From the NCBI GenBank assembly GCA_900543455.1, contig UQRR01000029.1, forward strand, positions 1 to 22,587: DNA of 22,587 nt, written 5' to 3'. Made by a program: the position numbers and the translations under genes. The DNA is from an uncultured Dialister sp. (lineage in GTDB: Bacteria > Bacillota > Negativicutes > Veillonellales > Dialisteraceae). Below are positions 14,402 through 21,912 of this stretch, one piece after another (position 1 is the first letter of the stretch; each line of letters begins with the position of its first letter). The notes beneath the pieces were generated by a model. The model ran no database searches. It had not been told where the DNA came from and saw only the letters and a list, made by a program, of their open reading frames with translations.

Positions 14402-15316
14402 CTACTTTCCTGCTATTTTCAAAAAATTCTCTATCATACTCCACCGATGCGAGCTTTCATGGCACGCGAAGGAAATCATATATTTCCCTTCCGTGAAAGC
14501 GATCTGGTGGAGTTTTTGCATATCCGACGGGGCAAGCATGGCCTCGGCCAGATTTTTCGGGCAGAAATACGCCCCCAGTCCCCGCAGGCAGAGCCGGAGC
14601 ATCGTCGCCATATGCTCAGACTCCGCCGCCACGCGCGGAGCGAAGCCGGCCTCACGGAAAAGCTTCCTCGCCAGACGTCCGGCGATATCCCCCTCGCTGT
14701 TCAGAAGAAAATCACACGGCTCCAAAAAAACAGGCAGCTCCTTTTGCGGCGCAGAGAGAACGCGCGATTTCTCTTCCTCCGTCCCCGGCAGGCGCTGATA
14801 CAGATCGGCGGAAAGAAGAAGCACGATCTCCTCCTCCTGATAGGGATAGAGCAAGACACCGGGCAGCTCCTCTTCCCACCGCGCCAACGCCAGATCGATC
14901 TCCTCCCGTTCCAGTGCTTTCCAGATCATTGCATTCGCCATCTCGCAAAGAACGATGCGCACACGTGGATACTGACGGTGAAAGACTTCAAGCAATGGCG
15001 GCAGCAGGACCTCGCCGCGGGCGGGCGCGACACCGATGCGAAGCACTCCGCTCTCACTTCCCGACACATCCGAAAGCGCACGGCGAAATGCCAGTTCATT
15101 GCGCTGGAATATACGCGCGTAGCGATAAAATACCTCGCCCCCATCCGTCAGCTCGAGCGGCACATGACGGATGAAGAGCTTCATCCCCACCTCCCTCTCT
15201 ACCATCGCGATATGCCCTGAAAGCGTCTGCTGCGTCACATGCAGCCGCTCTGCGGCCCGCGTAAAATTCCGCTCTTCGACCAGCGTCAGGAAGTAGTGTA
15301 TCGTCAAAAAATTCAT
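14402..15316 (-). CDS. LysR-family transcriptional regulator
   Basis: 304 residues, the standard LysR length. The N-terminal winged helix-turn-helix reads FLTLVEERNFTRAAERLHVT followed by QQTLSGHIAMVEREVG (about 9-45); the periplasmic-binding-like effector domain starts at GVLRIGVAPARGEVLLPPLL (about 90) and runs to the end. I chose ATG 15316, which begins MNFLTIHYFL and has AAGGAGGAG upstream; the open frame reaches further but into the divergent gene's leader. It is divergent from the DASS carrier gene with a 175-base shared regulatory region that contains a perfect palindrome, so it very probably controls that carrier and itself. The inducer is likely the carrier's organic acid substrate (inference). 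Confidence 0.92.
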   Translation of the reverse strand: MNFLTIHYFLTLVEERNFTRAAERLHVTQQTLSGHIAMVEREVGMKLFIRHVPLELTDGGEVFYRYARIFQRNELAFRRALSDVSGSESGVLRIGVAPARGEVLLPPLLEVFHRQYPRVRIVLCEMANAMIWKALEREEIDLALARWEEELPGVLLYPYQEEEIVLLLSADLYQRLPGTEEEKSRVLSAPQKELPVFLEPCDFLLNSEGDIAGRLARKLFREAGFAPRVAAESEHMATMLRLCLRGLGAYFCPKNLAEAMLAPSDMQKLHQIAFTEGKYMISFACHESSHRWSMIENFLKIAGK

Positions 15317-15333
15317 CGGATCTCCTCCTTCAT

Positions 15334-15355
15334 AGTACAGGCATTCCCCTGTACT
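15334..15355. promoter_or_regulatory. LysR-type operator candidate
   Basis: Perfect inverted repeat AGTACAGG-CATTCC-CCTGTACT, 22 bp, dyadic and AT-flanked, 18 bases upstream of the LysR start. A second overlapping GTAC-TTA-GTAC dyad follows (15351-15361). The geometry suits binding by a LysR dimer or tetramer. Confidence 0.6.
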
Positions 15356-15397
15356 TAGTACGTTATATAACAGTTTTTCTTTTATAGTATAGCATCC

Positions 15398-15403
15398 TAT
15401 AAT
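15398..15403 (+). promoter_or_regulatory. -10 element of the DASS carrier gene
   Basis: Perfect TATAAT; the best -35 at 17-base spacing is TTTTCT (15375-15380), weak, as expected for an activator-dependent promoter. Confidence 0.45.
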
Positions 15404-15491
15404 AGAGAAAGAAAACGATCCCGAAGGCTTCGCGCCGCCCTTCCCATCGGAGCCGATGCCCCCGCCGCCCCGCTTTCCCCAAGGAGGTCTC

Positions 15492-16898
15492 ATGAAAAAT
15501 ATACTCGAAATCCTCGCCGGCCCTGCCAGCTTTGCATTCACCGCCTTTGCACTCACAGGCACCTTCACGCCCGCGCAATCCTTTGCGATCGGCACTGCCG
15601 TCTGGATGGCGCTATGGTGGATCCTCCGCCCCGTTTCCATTTACGTCACCGCCTTCATCCCCATTCTGGTGGATTCCTTCTTTGATCTGATCCCCGAAGG
15701 CCATGTGCTCAGCCAGTACTTCTCAGAAATCGCCGTCCTGCTCCTTGGCTCCGATCTCATCTGTCTCACATGGACGACCACAGGACTTGATCGAAGGATC
15801 TCCGTCAAGACGCTCTGCTGCATCGGCACCTCGATGAAGAACCAGATCTTTGTCTGGTTCCTCGCCTCGACCCTGCTCTCCGTCTTCCTGCCAAATGTCG
15901 TCGTCGCTGCCATCTTCTGCCCCATCGCCGTCGCCATGCTCCATTTCGTCGGCGAGAAGGACATCGTAAAGAGCCGCCTCGCCCTTCCGATCCTTCTTGC
16001 CATCGGCTGGGGAAGCGGCATCGGCGGCTTCGGCTCGCCGATCGGCTCATCCGCCAATCTCGTCGCTGTCTCCTACATCGAGCAGCTCACGGGGCACGAA
16101 TTCATGTACTACGACTGGGTCATCCGCTTCCTCCCGCTGCTTGCGATCATTTTCCTCGTGAACCTCCTCTTCCTCTGGGCGATCCCCGTCCCCGTGAAAG
16201 AGATGAAGGGCACACGCAGCTACTTTCAGGATATGTACAAAACCTTCGGCCCTCTGAAGAAAGGCGAATGGATCGGCCTCATCCTCTTCCTCTCCGCGAC
16301 CATCCTTGCCTTCGCCCGCCCTGCCTTCGCCGACCTGCTCCCCGGCTGGAAGCCTGCCTACATCTTCCTCACCCTTGGTCTGTTCATGTTCTTCCTGAAA
16401 GATGAGACAGGATGTCCGATGCTCACATGGAAATACGCTGAGTCGCACATCATGTGGGGCATGATCTGCCTCTTCGCCTCCGGCCTCGCCCTGGGCCGCC
16501 TCGTCATCGAAACCGGCGCGATCGAGCAGCTCGCTGCCCTCATCGCCGCCATGCATCTCTCGAGCCCCCTCTCCATCATGGCGATCTCCTGCGGCTTTGC
16601 CACCTTCCTCTCCGAACTCTCCAGCAATACCGCAGCCGGCTCCATCTCCATCCCCGTCGTCACCGGCCTTACGAAAGCTTTGGGCGTGAATTCCATCCCC
16701 TACATCTTAGGTACCATCGTCGCCGCCAACTGCGCCTACGTCCTCCCGATCTCCACCCGCGCCATCCCCATCGGCCACGGGCTCGATGCCGCGCAGCAGA
16801 TCAAGTATGGCATCCTCCTCACCCTGATCACACTCGCCACCACCATCACCACCTGCACCCTCTTCCTGATGTACTCCCCGCTCTTTAGTGAGTTGTGA
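15492..16898 (+). CDS. DASS/SLC13 family anion:Na+ symporter
   Basis: Divalent anion carrier of the inner membrane (DASS, CitT/SdcS-like); substrates in the family are C4-dicarboxylates, citrate or tartrate. 468 residues, fully hydrophobic, about 11-12 membrane segments. The two Na+/substrate motifs of the family appear as GSPIGSSANLVAVSY (about 181-195, in place of the usual S-N-T) and ELSSNTAAGSISIPV (about 376-390, with a clean SNT), each followed by a helix hairpin. PISTRAIPIGHG lies near the C-terminus. The ATG at 15492 has AAGGAGG at five bases; an in-frame ATG at 15456 would add residues that do not look like this family. Divergent from a LysR regulator. Exact substrate cannot be read. 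Confidence 0.9.
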   Translation: MKNILEILAGPASFAFTAFALTGTFTPAQSFAIGTAVWMALWWILRPVSIYVTAFIPILVDSFFDLIPEGHVLSQYFSEIAVLLLGSDLICLTWTTTGLDRRISVKTLCCIGTSMKNQIFVWFLASTLLSVFLPNVVVAAIFCPIAVAMLHFVGEKDIVKSRLALPILLAIGWGSGIGGFGSPIGSSANLVAVSYIEQLTGHEFMYYDWVIRFLPLLAIIFLVNLLFLWAIPVPVKEMKGTRSYFQDMYKTFGPLKKGEWIGLILFLSATILAFARPAFADLLPGWKPAYIFLTLGLFMFFLKDETGCPMLTWKYAESHIMWGMICLFASGLALGRLVIETGAIEQLAALIAAMHLSSPLSIMAISCGFATFLSELSSNTAAGSISIPVVTGLTKALGVNSIPYILGTIVAANCAYVLPISTRAIPIGHGLDAAQQIKYGILLTLITLATTITTCTLFLMYSPLFSEL

Positions 16899-17235
16899 GA
16901 TGAGTGACTGGTGACTGGGGACTGGGGACTAGGGACTGGGGACTGGGGACTGGGGACTGGGGACTGGGGACTGGTGATTAGACAGGGAGACATCTGACTT
17001 TCTGACTTCTGAAGTTTGAAAGCAGGGATGAGTGGCTAGGGATTAGGGATTAGGGATTAGACATCAGACTTCAGACTTCAGACTTTAGACTTCTGGCTTC
17101 TGGCTTCAGACTTCTGACCTCTGACTTCTGACCTCTGGCCTCTGACCTCTGCCGCCAGTCACCAGCCACTAGTCACCAGCCACTAGTCACCAGCCACTAG
17201 TCACCAGTCACTAGTCACCAGTCACCATACATGCA
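16899..17235. repeat. Long heptad repeat array, inverted ends
   Basis: About 330 bases of almost pure 7-bp repeats. Left part (16902-16980): GTGACTG, then GGGACTG units. Middle (16987-17150): CTGACTT, GGGATTA, TCAGACT, CTGGCTT and CTGACCT units. Right part (17150-17228): AGTCACC/AGCCACT units, the reverse complement of the left part. Thus the array is itself an inverted repeat. No gene. Confidence 0.9.
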
Positions 17236-17271
17236 AAAACGCTCCCGTCGAATGTTCGGCGGGAGCGTTTT
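17236..17271 (-). terminator. Intrinsic terminator of dcuB
   Basis: Perfect 12-bp stem AAAACGCTCCCG (17236-17247) / CGGGAGCGTTTT (17260-17271), 15 bases after the dcuB stop on the minus strand. Confidence 0.92.
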
Positions 17272-17285
17272 CAGATATCTATTTC

Positions 17286-18626
17286 TTAGTACAGCACATG
17301 CGCGATGATGAAGCCGGCGATGCAGGCTGTCACGACACCGGTCAGCCCCGGCAGCATGAAGCTGTGGTTCAGGACAAACTTTCCGATCCTTGTCGTACCG
17401 GAACGGTCAAAACCGATGCACGCCAGATCCGACGGATAGGTCGGCAGGAAGAAGTACCCATAGCAGGCAGGAATGAAAGACAGCACCATGATCGGATCCA
17501 TGCCCAGGTTCAGTGCCATCGGCATGACGATCGCGACCGCCGCGCCCTGAGAATTGACCAGCTTCGAAGTGAAGAAGAGAACGACTGCATACGCCCATGG
17601 ATATGCCGTAACGACAGAGCCCAGGAACGTTTTCAGGATTGCCATGTGGTTGGCGAAGTAAGTATCCGCCATCCATGCTACACCGTAGACAGAAACCAGT
17701 GCGACAACGCCCGCACGGAAGACCTGGCTGTTTCCGACTTCCTTCGCCTTCGTCTTGCAGACGAAGAGAATGATCGCAGAGATCAGGAGCATGATGATCT
17801 GGATGACCGTCGTCATAGAGATCGCCTTCATCTTGCCCTTCGCATCAGCAAAGTGCGGCAGAAGATCCGGGAAATTGCCCAGGATCGCGATCAGGATAAT
17901 GCCCACGAGGAAAATGATGGTCGCATGATAATAAGAGGACGGCAGTTCCTTGCCCTGCAGCGATTCATTTTCGCCAAAGACATAGGACTTCTGTTCCGGA
18001 TCCTTGATCATTTCCTGGAACGCGGGGTCATTCTCGAGATCCTTGCCTCTCTTATAGCTGACAAGAGCCGCGCAGATGACACCGATCAAAGTCGCCGGGA
18101 TGGACACCGCAAGGATCTGCAGCAGGTTGAAGGTATGCCCTGCCGCCGCCATGAAGCCTACGATGGAGACGACAGCGACCGATACCGGGGACGCCGAGAT
18201 ACCCATCTGGGATGCGATGGACGATACCGCCATCGGACGTTCCGGGCGGATATTCTGCTTGATAGAAATATCATAAATAATCGGGAACATGGTATACACG
18301 ACATGGCCCGTGCCGCAGAGAACGGTCAGGAACCAGGTCGTCACCGGAGCCAGGACCGTGATGTGCTTCGGATTGTTGCGCAGGAATTTTTCCGCATACT
18401 TCAGCATGACCGTCAGCCCGCCGGACGTCTGCAGGAAGCCTGCGCAGGTGACGACCGCCAGAATGGTCAGCATGACGCCGATCGGCGGCGTGCCCGGCTT
18501 GTAGTGGAAAACAAACGTGTACAGCGTAAGACCGATGCCGCTGATGACAGCAAGCCCGATCCCCCCGTGCTTAATTCCCAGGAAGAGACACCCGAGAAGG
18601 ACAATAAACCCCAATAGCATTTCCAT
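17286..18626 (-). CDS. dcuB: Anaerobic C4-dicarboxylate transporter DcuB
   Basis: Inner-membrane antiporter of the DcuA/DcuB family, exchanging external fumarate, malate or aspartate for succinate during anaerobic growth. 446 residues, the length of E. coli DcuB. Diagnostic stretches: KHGGIGLAVISGIGL near the N-terminus, CGTGHVVYTMFPIIYDISI and KQNIRPERPMAVSSIASQMG (about 104-143), SPVSVAVVSIVGF, KLVNSQGAAVAIVMP, and PACYGYFFLPTYPSDLACIG followed by FDRSGTTRIGKFVLNHSFML. The ATG at 18626 is nine bases from GGAGG; ATG codon 3 is a poorer choice. A TTGGCT-N17-TATACT promoter lies at 18681-18709. DcuA cannot be excluded, since the two differ mainly in regulation; length and the RPERPMA region favour DcuB. 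Confidence 0.92.
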   Translation of the reverse strand: MEMLLGFIVLLGCLFLGIKHGGIGLAVISGIGLTLYTFVFHYKPGTPPIGVMLTILAVVTCAGFLQTSGGLTVMLKYAEKFLRNNPKHITVLAPVTTWFLTVLCGTGHVVYTMFPIIYDISIKQNIRPERPMAVSSIASQMGISASPVSVAVVSIVGFMAAAGHTFNLLQILAVSIPATLIGVICAALVSYKRGKDLENDPAFQEMIKDPEQKSYVFGENESLQGKELPSSYYHATIIFLVGIILIAILGNFPDLLPHFADAKGKMKAISMTTVIQIIMLLISAIILFVCKTKAKEVGNSQVFRAGVVALVSVYGVAWMADTYFANHMAILKTFLGSVVTAYPWAYAVVLFFTSKLVNSQGAAVAIVMPMALNLGMDPIMVLSFIPACYGYFFLPTYPSDLACIGFDRSGTTRIGKFVLNHSFMLPGLTGVVTACIAGFIIAHVLY

Positions 18627-18680
18627 AAATCATTTCCTCCATTTTATTGTATGCTTATTTTGGATGATTCGATGATTTAT

Positions 18681-18709
18681 AGTATACACCATCGGGATAT
18701 ATTAGCCAA
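18681..18709 (-). promoter_or_regulatory. Promoter of dcuB
   Basis: Minus-strand TTGGCT (18704-18709), 17-base spacer, TATACT (18681-18686). A GCGTAACGCGTA direct repeat lies immediately upstream of the -35 (about 18712-18723). Confidence 0.55.
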
Positions 18710-18833
18710 ATACGCGTTACGCATGAAGAGACTCACTTTCTATGCATTTATGATATGCGCACAAAAATGATCTCCAATTTCATTCCACGGAGTATTCGAC
18801 TAAAGTGTTTTGTGTCCAATGGCTTCTATTTCA

Positions 18834-19096
18834 TTCCAATTTAAGGTCATAGCCGAACGTTCAGAACGAATAATCACCATGATTACGATCAATCTTGAGT
18901 TTTCCAAATGGCCTGAGCTGTTCAAGGATGCCACACTGGTTGCGGCATTGGTAGATTGTCTGACCTATCACTCCCATATTCTTAACATGAATGCGAATCG
19001 TATCGCTTCCAAAATGCACGCAAAAGGAAGTCGTAGTTTTTTACGGTCAACGTGGCTCATAAATTCACGGCCATGTGGCTCACTTTTTCATTGACA
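18834..19096 (+). pseudogene. Decayed IS21-family istB 3' end and IS terminus
   Basis: The plus strand encodes a recognisable IstB C-terminus: VIAERSER, ITINLEFSKWPELFKDATL, VAALVDCLTYHSHILNMN. It then needs a one-base frame change near 18990 to continue as ESYRFQNARKRKS and stop at 19034-19036. The rest of the ATPase (Walker motifs) is missing to the left. After the stop come two direct GTGGCTCA repeats (19052-19059, 19075-19082) and TTTTTCATTGACA (19084-19096), which fit the multiple terminal repeats at IS21-family ends (TGTCAATGA read inward). So this is the right end of a degenerate insertion sequence marking the boundary of the AT-rich island. istA and the other end are not seen. Confidence 0.65.
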
Positions 19097-19155
19097 TTCA
19101 CATCCATAGATACGCGCTCAAAATCCAAGAGCCTGGTCTGAATCTCCGGATCCAT
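19057..19155 (-). other. Small open frame across the IS end (doubtful)
   Basis: A 32-residue minus-strand frame beginning MDPEIQTRLLDFERVSMDVN and ending inside the IS21 terminal repeat. It has no ribosome binding site. It may be the 5' remnant of a gene cut by the insertion sequence, or chance. Confidence 0.2.
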
Positions 19156-19167
19156 TATAAGGGCTCG

Positions 19168-19617
19168 CTACAAGTTATCTAGTTTTTTCTGTATACTAAG
19201 TAATTCCTCTTGACTTAAAGAATAAGATGATAATCCCAAGTAGTGCATACCATCAGGTATTTCTTTTACTGTGTTATTTAGAGCTTGGTACAAATAAGAT
19301 CCATATTCATGTACCGAAACATTTCTAAATAGTTCATCCCCAAAAGATCCAAAATCAAAAAACGTAGGATGTCCAATTTGATTTGGCAACACCTCAATAT
19401 AGCTGGTGTCTTTTGACGTTCCTCGGTTTAAGATCCGATGTGAAAAAACCTTCTTCCGTTGCTTGTTTTTTAAATCAAGAGCATACGTTTCCTTTTGCTC
19501 TATATCTTCTAAAAATGCTATTTCCCCTATAGCAGCCCAGCCGTTTAAACGATATCTTTTGGGCTTTGTATCGAGTTGAAATTGTGCTGATACGTCTTTC
19601 CCATTTTTTCTCGACAC
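19168..19617 (-). CDS. Candidate immunity protein, C-terminal part (frameshifted)
   Basis: 149-residue frame from a GTG at 19617. Repeated short strands with aromatic and glycine turns (RYRLNGWAAIGEIAFLEDIE, then KETYALDLKNKQRKKVFSHR) read like blades of a beta-propeller, continuing the fold of the frame at 19545-20174. One added A in the A6 run at 19604-19609 would join the two, giving FYINTKGDMVCREKNGKDV across the junction, so I think this is the second half of a single gene of about 334 residues. Against this, an AAAGGAG lies seven bases before the GTG, so independent translation is possible. Not recognised as a named family. Base composition is AT-rich like the rest of the island. Confidence 0.55.
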   Translation of the reverse strand: MSRKNGKDVSAQFQLDTKPKRYRLNGWAAIGEIAFLEDIEQKETYALDLKNKQRKKVFSHRILNRGTSKDTSYIEVLPNQIGHPTFFDFGSFGDELFRNVSVHEYGSYLYQALNNTVKEIPDGMHYLGLSSYSLSQEELLSIQKKLDNL

Positions 19618-20174
19618 ACCATATCTCCTTTAGTGTTAATATAAAAAATTTCCCCCTCGTATATCAATAAATTATAATTATTTGAATCTGGGCTATAGTC
19701 ATTTACTACATGGCGGATGGAATTAGATTCTTTATCAATGGTAATGAGCTCATTTCCAATCCCCAACCAGATTCCGCAAGGTGAAATCTTAAAAGCACTA
19801 ATCTCACTATTGCTTTTTTTGGAAATGTTAAAGAGTTTAGCGCTACATTCATTGGCATATACTATTACCAGAGTATCACCCTGCCCACGGCAAAGCATAG
19901 CCAATTCTTTATCCCCCAATTCAAATTCATTACAAATTGTTTTGGGCAAAATTTTCGATTTAAGCTTATGCTTCGCGAATACTTTACTAAAATCAAGTAT
20001 TTGGGGATTAGATAGTGTATTTATGTTTACAATACCTAATTCACTTGGACTCTGCATATAGAAAAAACTGCCATCCGCTACCAAGCTTCCCTTATATAAA
20101 GAAGTTATCACCAATTTCATTCCGGCAAGCAGTAATATAAGAGCACAAAGAGAGATAAATATTTTCTTATTCAT
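19545..20174 (-). CDS. Candidate CDI immunity protein, membrane-anchored N-terminal part
   Basis: Starts at ATG 20174 (MNKKIF), overlapping the last eight bases of the toxin frame; ATG 20180 is two codons earlier and a GGAGG sits 10 (or 4) bases away. Residues about 4-25 (IFISLCALILLLAGMKLVIT) are a signal anchor, after which the protein would lie in the periplasm. Repeated beta strands (GSFFYMQSPSELGIVNINTL, ISAFKISPCGIWLGIGNELI, LLIYEGEIFYINTKGD) suggest a beta-propeller-like domain. The frame shifts at the A6 run 19604-19609 and ends with about 20 residues that no longer look like the fold. Position right after a toxin domain, with overlapping stop and start, is that of a cdiI immunity gene. 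No family recognised. Confidence 0.6.
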   Translation of the reverse strand: MNKKIFISLCALILLLAGMKLVITSLYKGSLVADGSFFYMQSPSELGIVNINTLSNPQILDFSKVFAKHKLKSKILPKTICNEFELGDKELAMLCRGQGDTLVIVYANECSAKLFNISKKSNSEISAFKISPCGIWLGIGNELITIDKESNSIRHVVNDYSPDSNNYNLLIYEGEIFYINTKGDMVCREKMGKTYQHNFNSIQSPKDIV

Positions 20175-21876
20175 TTCCATCTGGCCTCCATATCCAAGAA
20201 ACAAGGCCATCTCCTTCATGAAGATAGAAATCCTCTTGTAATAAAATTCCTGCATCTAAAGGAAGCCAAGATTTATACAGTTGTCTTAAAATACTGTCCT
20301 CCCACGATAAAGTCACTTTTAAAGGAAAAATAGATGTTGTAACGCAATTATTATTAAACGCGTTGTAGTCATTTGTTGAATTCGGAATTCGTCTCACCTC
20401 GTCAGCAAGAATTGGTTTTTCGTTATGATCGAAGTTGATTATAACATTACCTTGTTTCTGCGTTTCATCCACATACCCTGATTGCCTGATCCTATCGTTG
20501 TAGGCGTATGCTATATCATTTGCATTACCATTTAAAAAGAAAATGTACTTATTATCCTTTCCTAAATAATAATTATAATCAAATGCATAGGTCCCCTGAC
20601 CAATCGGAGCTGTTACATAGCTAGAATGGCTAACATCGCCACCATAACGGCCGAAATTACCATCTTCATATGTTCCATCTTCAAATTGAAAAATTATTGA
20701 CGCATGTCCGTGACCACTGTAGTCAATTCCAATTCCAGCTCCAATGATTGCTTGATTCGGGTGTCCATCACCAATTAGATTCCATTTACTCCCCATCATA
20801 GAAGTAAAAGAATCATTATTACTATGTCCTGACGCGAATTGGGTGAGCTTTCCTACTATTACCGAAAATGCTTGGATAGTATCAGTGTGATTTCGAATCC
20901 ATTCTGTTCCTTTTTCTTTCTCAATACATCCCAGAATATACTCATTAAGTCCACCTGCCACACCATTATTCCAGACTCCAGAATCACTTAGGTATCCGGT
21001 TAATCCACTTAACATCGTGTGTAATGCTATCTTTTCAGACGAACAATCTTTCCAACCGTTCTTTTCCGCGTACTGATGAATGGCCTGATTTCCATACTTT
21101 TCCAACATGGCAATCAATTCTTGCTTTTCTTCCACCTTGGATTTAGCAAAAATTTCTTTCAGCTTCTGAAAGTCTTGTTCAGCATTCCTATTGAGCATAG
21201 CAATGTCCTGCTTTTGCTGATCTGGTCGCGTGATTGTGATTGTACCTTCAGATACGCCCGCCTTTGTACTATTTTCTGCTTTATCTTTTACTGTGGGTGC
21301 TATTTGCGGGGTAAGTCCGCGCGCATTCAAAGCGACACCTGCTGTTTTTGGCGCATAAGCTATTCCTTTTCCACCTGCCTTATAATCTGCTTTATTTTCC
21401 ACATCTTCCCAGCTTAAAGTTCCCGTTGTCAGCTGATTTTTCTCTTTTTCGGCTGTACTGGAAATCACGGCTCCCTTGAGGCTGGTTTCTTTACCAACCG
21501 TAAGATCAAATCCATCTTTCCCAGCCTGGATACCCGCTTGTTCGGTGACACTGCCATAGTGAGAGTCCGTTTTGGATTTACCTGCAGAGCCAAAGCCAGA
21601 GAGCTGATGGCTGGCTACATTATATCCGAGAGAAGCGCCGATCTGTTTCCCCTCTTCGTGATATTCTTTGCTGTCCTGCTCGCTCTCGATATGAAGATTT
21701 CCGCCAGCATTCGCGATGACCTGTTCTGCTTTTACCTGGCTTCCGATGATGTCTGTATCTTTTCCACTCTCGATGCGGGCAATGCGCCCGGCAGACACGG
21801 TGCTTTCTTTATGCGCCGTGTCTTTTGCTATGCTATTCTGTCCGCCTTTTCCATAGGACGCACTTAGCCCCTGCAA
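20167..21876 (-). CDS. 5'-truncated CdiA/FHA C-terminal toxin module
   Basis: 569 residues from TTG 21876; the frame is open back to 21912 and has no ribosome binding site or signal peptide, so this is a fragment. Residues 1-140 are haemagglutinin/FHA-type repeats (GLSASYGKGG, STVSAGRIARIESGKDTDII, GSQVKAEQVIANAGGNLHIE). About 145-222 is linker. About 224-325 is the pretoxin region (KNGWKDCSSEKIALHTMLSG, WNNGVAGGLNEYI) typical of CdiA. From about 326 comes the toxin: GHGHASIIFQFEDGTYEDG (His389/His391) and, 120 residues later, YNAFNNNCVTTSIFPL (Cys511). His before Cys, with an NNC-T-T signature, is the order of circularly permuted papain/NlpC-like (LRAT/YiiX-type) hydrolases. Such orphan CT modules sit downstream of cdiA and recombine into it. 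The toxin fold is inference from two motifs. Confidence 0.72.
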   Translation of the reverse strand: MQGLSASYGKGGQNSIAKDTAHKESTVSAGRIARIESGKDTDIIGSQVKAEQVIANAGGNLHIESEQDSKEYHEEGKQIGASLGYNVASHQLSGFGSAGKSKTDSHYGSVTEQAGIQAGKDGFDLTVGKETSLKGAVISSTAEKEKNQLTTGTLSWEDVENKADYKAGGKGIAYAPKTAGVALNARGLTPQIAPTVKDKAENSTKAGVSEGTITITRPDQQKQDIAMLNRNAEQDFQKLKEIFAKSKVEEKQELIAMLEKYGNQAIHQYAEKNGWKDCSSEKIALHTMLSGLTGYLSDSGVWNNGVAGGLNEYILGCIEKEKGTEWIRNHTDTIQAFSVIVGKLTQFASGHSNNDSFTSMMGSKWNLIGDGHPNQAIIGAGIGIDYSGHGHASIIFQFEDGTYEDGNFGRYGGDVSHSSYVTAPIGQGTYAFDYNYYLGKDNKYIFFLNGNANDIAYAYNDRIRQSGYVDETQKQGNVIINFDHNEKPILADEVRRIPNSTNDYNAFNNNCVTTSIFPLKVTLSWEDSILRQLYKSWLPLDAGILLQEDFYLHEGDGLVSWIWRPDGNE

Positions 21877-21912
21877 ATCGCTAGGAGCATCATTGATTAC
21901 TATCGTTAACTG

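Noticed and set aside
16899..17235. CRISPR array
   Set aside because: Regular repeats are present, but the period is 7 bp with no 20-40 base spacers or conserved 25-40 base repeats, and no cas genes are nearby.
17298..18617. 439-codon open frame antisense to dcuB
   Set aside because: Rich in Arg, Asp, His and Gln with no fold-like pattern; a mirror of the hydrophobic dcuB codons.
18810..19094. Intact 94-residue gene
   Set aside because: The central part is an IstB C-terminus and the true end lies in another frame, so it is a transposase-helper relic and not a gene of its own.
19600..19620. Programmed -1 ribosomal frameshift at the A6 run
   Set aside because: The frame of the A-run does not give a canonical X XXY YYZ slippery heptamer and I saw no clear downstream stem; an indel is the simpler reading, though not proven.
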